Source: Halomonas faecis (GTDB lineage: Bacteria; Pseudomonadota; Gammaproteobacteria; Pseudomonadales; Halomonadaceae). Taken from it: a stretch of DNA of 64,000 nucleotides. Location of the stretch: positions 372,001 through 436,000 of the forward strand of contig NZ_JAACZO010000011.1 of assembly GCF_010993975.1 (NCBI RefSeq), given 5' to 3'. The notes under the pieces were generated by a model. It had not been told where the DNA came from, made no database searches, and was given only the letters and a program-made list of their open reading frames with translations. This document shows, piece by piece, positions 21,695-29,515 of this stretch. The translations under genes and the position numbers were made by a program. How positions within the stretch are numbered: the first letter of the stretch is position 1; each line of letters starts with the position of its first letter.

Positions 21695-22207
21695 CTACGG
21701 CTCGGGGTTCATGCTCAGCAGGCGCTCGACATCGTCGAGCACGTCGCTGGGATCCACCTGTGCCGAATAGCCCAACACCGCACGACCTTGCGGGTCGAGA
21801 ACCCACAGCCGGCCCGGTGTCTGCCACTGGGGCACCGACGCCCACTGCACGGCACTCTCGCCCGGCAACGGCTCGCCCTCACCGCCGACTCGCAGACGGC
21901 TCACCCGCGGCGCTTCGCGGCCCAGCGCCCGATGCAGACGCCACCACTGATCGGCCAAGCGCTCGCAGTCATCGGAGCAGTCGTAGGCCAACAGCCAATC
22001 GTCGTCGTCATGGCTCGCTCTCTCGGTCAGCGGCCACTGCGCAAGCGCAGGAATGTCGGGATCCAGCTCCCCGTGAGCGGTGCGCTCTTCGGGAATGCCC
22101 ACGCGCCACTCCACCATCCCCCACGCCACCACCATCGGTGCTGCGAAGATGGCAATCAACGCCAGCAACTTGAAGCGCTGACGGCGCGGATTCAACGACT
22201 GTGCCAT
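21695..22207 (-). CDS. Membrane-anchored Sco/thioredoxin-like protein of the cox cluster
   Basis: 170 residues. An N-terminal transmembrane helix (FKLLALIAIFAAPMVVAWGM) anchors a periplasmic domain containing DWLLAYDCSDDCERLADQWWR. The C-x3-C spacing (CSDDC) is that of the copper site in Sco1/SenC, although the usual following Pro is absent. The C-terminal half (RLWVLDPQGRAVLGYSAQVDPSDVLDDVERLL) resembles the final strands of a thioredoxin-like fold. A comparable small protein lies between SURF1 and COX15 in Pseudomonas clusters. I infer a role in oxidase copper or heme delivery. The ATG at 22207 overlaps the end of the SURF1 gene by 16 bp and has GGAGGGAGAG upstream. Confidence 0.7.
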   Translation of the reverse strand: MAQSLNPRRQRFKLLALIAIFAAPMVVAWGMVEWRVGIPEERTAHGELDPDIPALAQWPLTERASHDDDDWLLAYDCSDDCERLADQWWRLHRALGREAPRVSRLRVGGEGEPLPGESAVQWASVPQWQTPGRLWVLDPQGRAVLGYSAQVDPSDVLDDVERLLSMNPEP

Positions 22208-22962
22208 GCGCTCTCTCCCTCCTTCTCTGAACCGCGCCCCATCACCTCCGGATCGCGCCGGCGACCGCGGCGTCTGCGCCGGCCGCCCACGACCATCACT
22301 ACCAGGGCCGCCAAAGCCAGCCCCCACCACTGCACGGCATAGCCGAGGTGGCGGCTGGGGGGCATCACGCTGGGCTGCCACCACTCGGGGTAGGCGCCAT
22401 CCCCCCGAGTCACGTGCAGCCATCCCTCGTAGGCGAAACTCTCCAGGTCGGGCCACGCGTTCAGGTCGATGCGCTGCACGCGCCGCCCTTCCCGGTTGGG
22501 GCCATACACCGGCGCCGACTCTCCCGCCGATTGCCAACGCCCTTCGACGCTGACACGCCCCGACGGCGTCTCCGCCTCCGGCGTTTCACGACTCGGTCCG
22601 GTGGCCAGGAAGCCACGCTGCACCAGCCACAGGCGACCGGCGCCGTCGCGCAACGGGGTGAGCACGGCAACGCCCAGCTGCCCGTCTCGAGTCCGGTTGT
22701 CGAGGAACAAAGTATGGTCGGCCAGATACTCGCCTTTCAGGGTGACTCGAGCGCCCTCGGGCGGCGTCGACGCAGGCGATTCCAGATGCGGCGCCGAATC
22801 CAGGCGCTCGAGGTAGGCACGCTTGTCGGCGGCACGCTCCCACTGCCATAGTCCCAGCAGAAGCCCGAGCACGACCACCAGCAACCAGAACCCGTACCAT
22901 AGCCACCGGTAGACACCGCCGTGACGGATAACCAACGCCTCCCCCTCCCTCGACCCGCGCAT
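22192..22962 (-). CDS. SURF1 family cytochrome oxidase biogenesis protein
   Basis: 256 residues from the ATG at 22962, or 247 from a TTG at 22935, which has a far better ribosome-binding site (GGGAGGGGGAGG). The protein has two transmembrane helices flanking a periplasmic domain, with the SURF1 features LGLWQWERAADKRAYLERL after helix 1, GRVSVEGRWQ, and HLGYAVQWWGLALAALVVMVVG at helix 2. SURF1 helps insert heme A into subunit I. It lies between the Sco-like gene and cox subunit III. The small DUF2909 gene starts divergently just beyond its start, leaving no room for a separate promoter. Confidence 0.88.
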   Translation of the reverse strand: MRGSREGEALVIRHGGVYRWLWYGFWLLVVVLGLLLGLWQWERAADKRAYLERLDSAPHLESPASTPPEGARVTLKGEYLADHTLFLDNRTRDGQLGVAVLTPLRDGAGRLWLVQRGFLATGPSRETPEAETPSGRVSVEGRWQSAGESAPVYGPNREGRRVQRIDLNAWPDLESFAYEGWLHVTRGDGAYPEWWQPSVMPPSRHLGYAVQWWGLALAALVVMVVGGRRRRRGRRRDPEVMGRGSEKEGESAWHSR

Positions 22963-22972
22963 GGAGAATGAC

Positions 22973-23164
22973 ATGCTGTTGAAAACCCTGATTGCCGCTG
23001 CCTTCATTGCCATCGTCGCCAGCATCGCCGCCGGTGCCGGCTTTCTGCTGACCGACGACACGCGTTCCCGGCGGCTGCTGGTATCGCTCAAGGTGAGAAT
23101 CGTCCTGACCCTCGTCCTGCTGGCCCTGCTGCTGTATGGCTTTCTGCTCGGCGACCTGGGTTAG
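22973..23164 (+). CDS. DUF2909 twin-transmembrane small protein
   Basis: 63 residues with two hydrophobic helices (LIAAAFIAIVASIAAGAGFLL and KVRIVLTLVLLALLLYGFLLG) joined by a basic loop (DDTRSRRLLVSLKV). This is the DUF2909 pattern found beside cox subunit III in many proteobacteria. It is encoded on the strand opposite to the rest of the oxidase cluster, begins 10 bp from the SURF1 ATG, and its stop overlaps the end of cox subunit III by 4 bp. GGAG lies 6 nt before the ATG at 22973. Its promoter must lie inside SURF1. Confidence 0.8.
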   Translation: MLLKTLIAAAFIAIVASIAAGAGFLLTDDTRSRRLLVSLKVRIVLTLVLLALLLYGFLLGDLG

Positions 23165-24015
23165 AAAACGTAGACGAACAGAAACAAGCCGATCCACACC
23201 ACATCCACGAAGTGCCAGTACCAGGCGGACGCCTCGAAGCCGAAATGGTGATCGGGCGAAAAGTGCTGGCGATGGATGCGCGCCAGCATCGTCGCCAGAA
23301 TCACCGTACCGATGATGACGTGCAGGCCGTGGAAGCCGGTGAGAATGAAGAAGGTCGCACCATAGATACCCGCCTCCAGGGTGATGCCGTAGTGGGCATA
23401 GGCCTCGTAGTACTCGACCCCCTGAATGACGATGAAGCACAGCCCCAGCAGCACCGTACCCGCGAGCCAGTTGCGGCAGGTCGCGCGATAGCCCTCCTTG
23501 AGCGCTTCGTGCGCCACGGTGAGGGTGATGCTGGAAGAAACCAGTATCAGGGTATTGACCAGCGGTAGCTGCCAGGGGCTGAGTACCTCACGCGGGCCGG
23601 CAACGTCGCCCGGCGGATTCAGCAACGGCCAATGTGCGGTGAACTCCGGCCATAGCAATGCCGCCACGCCCTTCTCACCCTCGCCGCCCAGCCACGGCAC
23701 GGCAAAGGTACGCACGTAGAACAGCGCGCCGAAGAAAGCCGCGAAGAACATCACTTCAGAGAAGATGAACCAACCCATGCCCCAGCGGAACGAGCGATCC
23801 ATCTGGGCGTCGTAGAGCCCTTGGCGGGACTCGCGCACCACGTCGCGAAACCATAGCGCCATGACGGCCAGCACGCCGGCCAGACCGATGGCCATGATGG
23901 GACTGCCCGAACCGTGCACCAGTAGCATGCCGGCGCCTACCATCATCACGCCCACCGCCAATGACCCAAGCGCCGGCCACTTGCTGGACGCGGGTACGTA
24001 GTAACTGCCACTCAT
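23161..24015 (-). CDS. ctaE: Cytochrome c oxidase subunit III
   Basis: 284 residues with seven predicted transmembrane helices, typical of COX3. Recognisable stretches include FRWGMGWFIFSEVMFFAAFFGALFY, ILVSSSITLTVAHEAL, FFILTGFHGLHVIIGT and the C-terminal FEASAWYWHFVDVVWIGLFL. It stabilises the catalytic core and its proton uptake. Start and upstream ctaG stop overlap by 4 bp (ATGA), so translation is coupled. Confidence 0.96.
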   Translation of the reverse strand: MSGSYYVPASSKWPALGSLAVGVMMVGAGMLLVHGSGSPIMAIGLAGVLAVMALWFRDVVRESRQGLYDAQMDRSFRWGMGWFIFSEVMFFAAFFGALFYVRTFAVPWLGGEGEKGVAALLWPEFTAHWPLLNPPGDVAGPREVLSPWQLPLVNTLILVSSSITLTVAHEALKEGYRATCRNWLAGTVLLGLCFIVIQGVEYYEAYAHYGITLEAGIYGATFFILTGFHGLHVIIGTVILATMLARIHRQHFSPDHHFGFEASAWYWHFVDVVWIGLFLFVYVF

Positions 24016-24608
24016 GATTGTTCTCCTTCCAGGCTCTGTGCACTCGCCTGCTGCGGCGCGTCGCGATCCTCCACCGGGTAGAGGGTGTAAACCAGGGTGA
24101 CGGTGTTGACGTCATCGGGAAGATCACGCGACAGCTGGAACACCAGCGGAATCTCCCGCCGCTCACCGGCCCCTAGCCGCTGCTCCTGGAAGCAGAAGCA
24201 GCTGATCTTGCGTAGATGCAGTGAGGCCTTGGAGGGCGACACGCTGGGTACCGCTCGCCCCCAGCTTTCACCGTCACCATGATTGTCGAAGGTGAAGCTC
24301 ACCTCGGTGGGCTGACCGGGGTGCACCCGTATCTGGCGTGTCTCCACGTCCAACCCCCAGTTCAGCCCCGAACCGCTTCGCGTAATGAACTGCACGGTGA
24401 CCAAGCGGGACTCGTCCACACCATCGTGCATCACCGCCTGGGCCGTGTTGTTGGTCTTGCCGTTCAGGCCGGTGACCTCGCAAAAGACGTCGTAAAGCGG
24501 CACCAGAGCGAAGGCGAAGGCGAACATGCCTGCCAATGCCGCCACGCTACGCCACACCGTACGGCGCACGCCCTCGCGCGGATCGTCAGATGATTGCGGA
24601 GTCGTCAT
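24012..24608 (-). CDS. ctaG: Cytochrome c oxidase assembly protein Cox11/CtaG
   Basis: 198 residues with one N-terminal membrane helix (AGMFAFAFALVPLYDVFCEVTG) and a periplasmic domain carrying the copper motif CFCFQEQ. Cox11 delivers copper to the CuB site of subunit I. It lies between subunits I and III as in Pseudomonas-type clusters, 20 bp after ctaD, and overlaps ctaE by 4 bp. Confidence 0.96.
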   Translation of the reverse strand: MTTPQSSDDPREGVRRTVWRSVAALAGMFAFAFALVPLYDVFCEVTGLNGKTNNTAQAVMHDGVDESRLVTVQFITRSGSGLNWGLDVETRQIRVHPGQPTEVSFTFDNHGDGESWGRAVPSVSPSKASLHLRKISCFCFQEQRLGAGERREIPLVFQLSRDLPDDVNTVTLVYTLYPVEDRDAPQQASAQSLEGEQS

Positions 24609-24628
24609 GGCTCATCCTCCACGCCCTT

Positions 24629-26260
24629 TCAATGCGACGAACGCTCGAACTTGGGTGGCGTATCGAAGGTGTGCAAGGGCGCCGGACTGGGCACGCTCCA
24701 CTCGAGATCCTCGGCGTGCTCCCAGGCCCGTCCCGGCGCCTTACGGCCGCCACGCACGCACAGCACCACCACGGCCACGAAGAGCAGTTGAGACGCGCCG
24801 AACATGAAGGCCCCTAGGCTCGCGACCAGATTGAAGTCGGCGAACTGCAGCGCGTAGTCGGGAATGCGACGCGGCATGCCGGCCAGCCCCGAGAAGTGCA
24901 TGGGGAAGAAGGTCAGGTTGACCCCGATCACCGACAACCAGAAATGCCACTGCGCCAGCCGCTCGTTGGGATAGTGGCCGGTCCACTTGGGCAGCCAGTA
25001 GTAGACGCCGGCCATGATGGCGAACACCGCCCCCGGCACCAGCACATAGTGGAAGTGCGCCACCACGAAGTAGGTGTCGTGATACTGGAAATCCGCCGGC
25101 GCGATGGCCAGCATCAGCCCCGAGAAACCGCCAATGGTGAACAGCACCACGAAGGCCAGGGCGAAGAGCATCGGCGGCTCGAAGCTGATCGAGCCGCGAA
25201 ACAGCGTGGTGATCCAGTTGAACACCTTCACCCCGGTGGGCACGGCGATCAGCATGGTGCAGTACATGAAGAACAGCTCGGCGACCAACGGCAGCCCCAC
25301 CACGAACATGTGGTGCGCCCAGACCAGGAAGGACAGAATGGCGATGGCCGCGGTGGCATACACCATGGAGGCGTAGCCGAACAGGCGCTTGCGGGCGAAG
25401 GTGGGAATGATCGCCGACACGATCCCGAATGCCGGCAGGATCATGATGTACACCTCCGGGTGCCCGAAGAACCAGAACAGATGCTGGAAGAGCACCGGAT
25501 CGCCGCCGCCAGCGGCATCGAAGAAGCTGGTACCGAAGTTGATGTCCATCAGCATCATGGTGATCACCCCCGCCAGCACCGGCATGACGGCGATGAGCAG
25601 GAAGGCGGTGATCAGCCAGGTCCACACGAACAGCGGCATGTCCATCATGCGCATGCCCGGTGCGCGCATGTTGAGGATGGTGGCGATGATGTTGATCGCC
25701 CCCAGGATCGAACTAATGCCGGCGATATGCAGCGACAGGATGAAGAAGGTAGTGGACGGCGGCCCATAGGTGGTGGAAAGCGGCGCGTAGAAGGTCCAGC
25801 CGAAGTTCGGGGCACCGCCCGGCATGAACAGCGTCGACAGCAGCAGCGCGAAGGCCACCGGCAACAGCCAGAAACTGAAGTTGTTGAGCCGCGGCAGCGC
25901 CATGTCCGGCGCGCCGATCTGCAGCGGAATCATCCAGTTGGCCAGCCCAGTGAAGGCCGGCATGACGGCTGCGAACACCATGATCAGACCGTGCATGGTG
26001 GTCATCTGGTTGAAGAACTCGGGCTGCACCAGTTGCAGGCCCGGCTGGAACAGCTCGGCGCGAACCACCATCGCGAAGATGCCGCCGATGAAAAACATCG
26101 TCAGCGAGAAGATCAGGTACAGCGTGCCGATCTCCTTGTGGTTGGTGGTCAACAGCCAACGCATCAGGCCCTTGGGAGGAGCCTCATGGGCATGGCCGTG
26201 TCCGGCCGCTGCCGTCGTGCTCTGCTCCAGGGTGGGCTGGGGAGGTACCTTGGGCGCCAT
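24629..26260 (-). CDS. ctaD: Cytochrome c oxidase subunit I
   Basis: 543 residues, about twelve transmembrane helices. The heme-copper site is complete: the segment [15 protein letters not shown] with a heme a ligand, [16 protein letters not shown] carrying the His-Tyr cross-link pair, WAHHMFV with two CuB histidines, and the later [14 protein letters not shown] with heme ligands. [24 protein letters not shown] carries the D-channel entry region. It reduces O2 with electrons from cytochrome c and pumps protons (A-family oxidase). Located after ctaC in the operon, 50 bp downstream. Confidence 0.98.
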   Translation of the reverse strand: MAPKVPPQPTLEQSTTAAAGHGHAHEAPPKGLMRWLLTTNHKEIGTLYLIFSLTMFFIGGIFAMVVRAELFQPGLQLVQPEFFNQMTTMHGLIMVFAAVMPAFTGLANWMIPLQIGAPDMALPRLNNFSFWLLPVAFALLLSTLFMPGGAPNFGWTFYAPLSTTYGPPSTTFFILSLHIAGISSILGAINIIATILNMRAPGMRMMDMPLFVWTWLITAFLLIAVMPVLAGVITMMLMDINFGTSFFDAAGGGDPVLFQHLFWFFGHPEVYIMILPAFGIVSAIIPTFARKRLFGYASMVYATAAIAILSFLVWAHHMFVVGLPLVAELFFMYCTMLIAVPTGVKVFNWITTLFRGSISFEPPMLFALAFVVLFTIGGFSGLMLAIAPADFQYHDTYFVVAHFHYVLVPGAVFAIMAGVYYWLPKWTGHYPNERLAQWHFWLSVIGVNLTFFPMHFSGLAGMPRRIPDYALQFADFNLVASLGAFMFGASQLLFVAVVVLCVRGGRKAPGRAWEHAEDLEWSVPSPAPLHTFDTPPKFERSSH

Positions 26261-26310
26261 CGGGAAACTCCTGATTGTTCTGTCGCGTTAGGGAAACGTG
26301 AGGCCCGTGC

Positions 26311-27435
26311 TCAATCGGACATTAGCTCGGCGATTTCCGACGGTTGCACGGTATCGCCACTATCGTTGCCCCAGGCGTTGCGTTCGTAAGTGATGACGGC
26401 AGCGATCTCCACGGGGTTCAGCGTACCGCTGAACGCCGGCATGGCAGCGCCGGAGACCCCATTGACCACGGTATCGATATGCCAGTCGCGGTCGTCGAGC
26501 ATCGCCTGGTTGCCGGCCAGCGCCGGGAAGGCCGGCTCGTTTCCTCCGCCGTCATCCTGGTGGCAAGACGCGCAGACCGATCCGTAGACCTGTTCGCCGC
26601 GCTCCATCAGCTCGTCCATTTCCCACTCGCGGTCGATGCCCATGGCTTCCTGCTCGGCCGCCTCGCGGCGGTCGACGAGCCATGTCTCGAACTCATCCTC
26701 TTCCATGGCGTGCACCACGATGGGCATGAAGGCATGGTCGACGCCGCACAACTCGGCGCACTGACCGCGGTAAATGCCGGGCTCTTCGATGCGCACCCAA
26801 TTCTCGTTGATGAAGCCCGGTATCGTATCTTGCTTGATGGCCAGCTCAGGCACCCACCAGGAGTGGATCACGTCGTCGGAAGTGAATAGGAAACGCACCT
26901 TCTGGCCGACCGGAAGCACCAGAGGTTCGTCGACTTCCAGCAGGTAGTTGGCACTCTCATCGATAGGCTCTTCACCACGGATCTGCGTGCGGGGAGTGGC
27001 CAGATTGGAGGTCATGGCCACGTCTTCGCCGAGGTATTCGTAGCGCCAGCGCCACTGCTGACCGGTGATCATGACATCGAGATCGGCGTCGGAGGCGTCG
27101 TACATCTTCTTCAGGGTCGCCGTGGCGGGCACCGCCATGCCAATGAGGATGAGCAGTGGAATCGCCGTCCACACCACCTCGACCAACGTATGCTCGTGAA
27201 AGTTGGCCGCCTTGGCCCCCTTGGAGTGGCGGTAGCGGAAGAGCGAATAGAACATCACCCCGAACACGACCACACCGATCGCCACGCAGATCCAGAAGAT
27301 GATCATGTGTAGGGAATAGATGTCACCGCTGAGTTCGGTAACACCCACCGGCATGTTCCAGCCGTTGGCCAGAGCCGTCTGGAGTGAGCCGGCAAAGAGT
27401 CCTCCCCCTGCCAGCCAGACGAGCAGAGTGCGCAT
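26311..27435 (-). CDS. ctaC: Cytochrome c oxidase subunit II with fused cytochrome c domain
   Basis: 374 residues. A signal-like N-terminus is followed by two transmembrane helices, then the cupredoxin domain with CuA ligands (DDVIHSWWVP and GQCAELCGVDHAFM). The extra C-terminal domain (about residues 275-374) holds CASCHQ and a distal methionine in AAMPAF, a class I cytochrome c. This fusion defines a caa3-type oxidase that carries its own electron donor. GGGAGG precedes the ATG at 27435. A -10-like TATACT and -35-like TTGACG lie upstream but with a 20-nt spacer, so the promoter is uncertain. Confidence 0.97.
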   Translation of the reverse strand: MRTLLVWLAGGGLFAGSLQTALANGWNMPVGVTELSGDIYSLHMIIFWICVAIGVVVFGVMFYSLFRYRHSKGAKAANFHEHTLVEVVWTAIPLLILIGMAVPATATLKKMYDASDADLDVMITGQQWRWRYEYLGEDVAMTSNLATPRTQIRGEEPIDESANYLLEVDEPLVLPVGQKVRFLFTSDDVIHSWWVPELAIKQDTIPGFINENWVRIEEPGIYRGQCAELCGVDHAFMPIVVHAMEEDEFETWLVDRREAAEQEAMGIDREWEMDELMERGEQVYGSVCASCHQDDGGGNEPAFPALAGNQAMLDDRDWHIDTVVNGVSGAAMPAFSGTLNPVEIAAVITYERNAWGNDSGDTVQPSEIAELMSD

Positions 27436-27622
27436 CGACGCCTCCCGATCATGTCATTGTCGTTGTCAGTGGCCCCGAGTGTCAGGGAACGGGGCTTCCC
27501 CGAATGTGGGGAAACATTAGCCACTGCTTTATCGAGTATAGAAGGGGAATGCGGACCGGCCGTCAACCCTCGGCACGCTGACCAACGGGCTCATCAACGA
27601 TCGAGCCCCGGCATGCGGCGGC

Positions 27623-27796
27623 TCAACGCGCGACCAACGTGGCGACCAGTGCCACCAGCCCAACGAGCAGCGCCGCCATGACCAATCCCACGGCGATGAA
27701 AAGCCCCGGCCGCCCCTGCTCGAAATCCTCGCGCCGCTGGCTATCCTTCTGAACGCCGAAAAAGGCGGCCAGCACCGACTTGATCACATCCCACAT
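27623..27796 (-). CDS. DUF2970 small membrane protein
   Basis: A 57-residue frame with coding character: cytoplasmic N-terminus MWDVIKSVLAAFFGVQKDSQ, a charged link, then one transmembrane helix (GLFIAVGLVMAALLVGLVALV). This is the DUF2970 pattern, commonly found near cytochrome oxidase genes. AAGGGGG lies 10 nt upstream of the ATG. It precedes ctaC on the same strand with a 187-bp gap. Function unknown; a small accessory or assembly role for the oxidase is only an inference from context. Confidence 0.75.
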   Translation of the reverse strand: MWDVIKSVLAAFFGVQKDSQRREDFEQGRPGLFIAVGLVMAALLVGLVALVATLVAR

Positions 27797-27999
27797 GGGC
27801 CACTGCCCCCTTCACGGTCATACTGCGACAGCATGCCACAGGGAAACCCAAACCACGACACCCCCTCGCCTTTCGTCGCACCCGCACCGTTTCACCGCGG
27901 GCACGACAGGAGCTGTCTGTCCGGCTGTCCTATACTCAAAGTGAGTACCGACCCTCAACCGCCACCCGTTCATCGCACGAGGAGGCCCAGGAGTCCGAA

Positions 28000-28356
28000 A
28001 TGAGCAAACGCAAGCCCGAATCCAGCGACGCACCTGGCATGGAACTGTCCAGCCAGATGATGGAATGGTGGGCCCAGCAGTGGACCCAGGGTGTCAATCC
28101 CGTGGCCCGCATCCAGCTTGCCTGGATGCAGAGCGTATCCGAGGTGATGCAGCAGGAAACCCGTTTCCTCATGGCCATGGCCGATGCCAGTCGCCGGCTG
28201 GCCGAATGCTACGACACCCATGCCGGCGACCCGGAGAGAATGGGCGAGTGCTACCGCAGCATCGCCAGCGAGATCGGCGACCACCACATGGAGCGCATGA
28301 AAACGGTGGCCGAGATGCCCAACGAATTCCGTCGTCGCATCTGGGAAGAGATCTGA
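28000..28356 (+). CDS. Hypothetical helical protein, phasin-like in size
   Basis: 118 residues, predicted almost wholly alpha-helical, rich in Met and Trp (MMEWWAQQWTQGVNPVARIQLAWMQSVSEVMQQE). A good AGGAG site precedes the ATG. It is soluble and has no signal peptide or membrane helix. The amphipathic helices and length recall phasins that coat polyhydroxyalkanoate granules, but no polymer synthesis genes are nearby and I do not assign that function. It converges with the LrgB-type gene. Confidence 0.65.
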   Translation: MSKRKPESSDAPGMELSSQMMEWWAQQWTQGVNPVARIQLAWMQSVSEVMQQETRFLMAMADASRRLAECYDTHAGDPERMGECYRSIASEIGDHHMERMKTVAEMPNEFRRRIWEEI

Positions 28357-28405
28357 CCCCCTTCGGCGACGTATCGAGTGTCTCGCTGCGTCGCCGCACG
28401 CCTCT

Positions 28406-29134
28406 CTATAGCCCGAACAACGTCACGATCAGCGGCAACAGGAAAGCAGTGAGCAAGCCCGTCACCCCCATGGCCAGCCCCGAAAACGCACCGGCCACGG
28501 CACCGATGCGAGCAAAGGCGTGCGCCGTGCCGAAGCCATGAGCGGCCAACCCCAGCGTGAAGCCCTGAACGGCCGGGTCACGAATGCCCAGCAGCCGAAA
28601 GAGGCCTGGGCCCAGTGCACAGCCGATGGAGCCCGTCAGCAGTACCAGCCCCGCTGCCAGTGATGGAATTCCTCCAATCTGCTCGGCGATGCCCATGGCA
28701 ATCGGCGAAGTGACCGATCGCGGCGCCAGCGTCAGCAGGGTTTCCGGCTGCGCGCCCATCAGCATGGCCAGTCCCAGAGTGGAGCCCACGGCCGTCACGA
28801 TGCCCACACCACAGGCCAGCAACAGCGGCCACAGTAGACGCCGAATCCGCTCGCGATGATCGTACAGCGGAATCGCCAATGCCACGGTGGCCGGCCCCAG
28901 CAGGAAATGGATGAACTGCGCCCCCTCGAAATAGGTGGCGTACTCGATATCCGCCAGCAGCAGAAAGCCGATCAACAGCGCGATGGCCAGCGTGACGGGG
29001 TGCACCAGCGGCGTGCCGCCCAGGGCGCGGTTGATGCGCACCGCCACGATGAAGGCAAGCAACGTGACCAATAACGAAAGCAGTGGATGACCGGAGAGGT
29101 AGACCCATAGCTGGTCCAGTGGCACCACATTCAT
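28406..29134 (-). CDS. LrgB/CidB family membrane protein
   Basis: 242 residues with several hydrophobic helices. The family segments TLAPRSVTSPIAMGIAEQIGGIPSLAA and GLAAHGFGTAHAFA are clear. LrgB-type proteins work with LrgA/CidA in murein hydrolase control or, in other bacteria, glycolate/pyruvate-type transport. The ATG at 29134 overlaps the stop of the LrgA-type gene by 4 bp (ATGA), so the two form a coupled pair. Confidence 0.92.
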   Translation of the reverse strand: MNVVPLDQLWVYLSGHPLLSLLVTLLAFIVAVRINRALGGTPLVHPVTLAIALLIGFLLLADIEYATYFEGAQFIHFLLGPATVALAIPLYDHRERIRRLLWPLLLACGVGIVTAVGSTLGLAMLMGAQPETLLTLAPRSVTSPIAMGIAEQIGGIPSLAAGLVLLTGSIGCALGPGLFRLLGIRDPAVQGFTLGLAAHGFGTAHAFARIGAVAGAFSGLAMGVTGLLTAFLLPLIVTLFGL

Positions 29135-29493
29135 GGTTCGCCTCCCGCACTCCGGCGACGCTGCAAGCGCTGCAGCACCCACCCCGTCACCGCCAGCGTC
29201 AGTGCCGTGGAGCCGATCAGGGTCACCCCGATGGGCACCAGGTCCATGCCGATCAAGCGGGCATGGACCATCAGCCCGACCCCCGCTGGAACGAACAGCA
29301 AGGTCAAGTAGCGCAGCAGTCCTTCACCGGTCATCCGCAGACTTGCCGGCACCTTGCCGCGCACGATCAGTCCCACCAGCAGGATGACCATGCCCAACAC
29401 CGGCCCCGGGATCGGCAGCGCCAAGCCGCGCGCCAGCAGTTCGCTGGCGAACTGGCAGGCCAGCAACACACTCATCCCCATGATCAATGGCAC
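29131..29493 (-). CDS. LrgA/CidA family holin-like membrane protein
   Basis: 120 residues with four transmembrane helices; LLACQFASELLARGLALPIPGPVLGMVILLVGLI is the characteristic first half. The GTG at 29493 is the best start: AGGAGG lies exactly 7 nt upstream, and later ATGs lack a site. Forms a bicistron with the LrgB-type gene downstream and lies 22 bp after the BCCT transporter, so the three could be one transcript. Confidence 0.88.
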   Translation of the reverse strand: MPLIMGMSVLLACQFASELLARGLALPIPGPVLGMVILLVGLIVRGKVPASLRMTGEGLLRYLTLLFVPAGVGLMVHARLIGMDLVPIGVTLIGSTALTLAVTGWVLQRLQRRRSAGGEP

Positions 29494-29515
29494 GGCACAA
29501 CCTCCTGGCGACTCG

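Noticed and set aside
28000..28356. Phasin annotation
   Set aside because: Size and helicity fit, but there is no phasin motif I can point to and no polyhydroxyalkanoate genes nearby.
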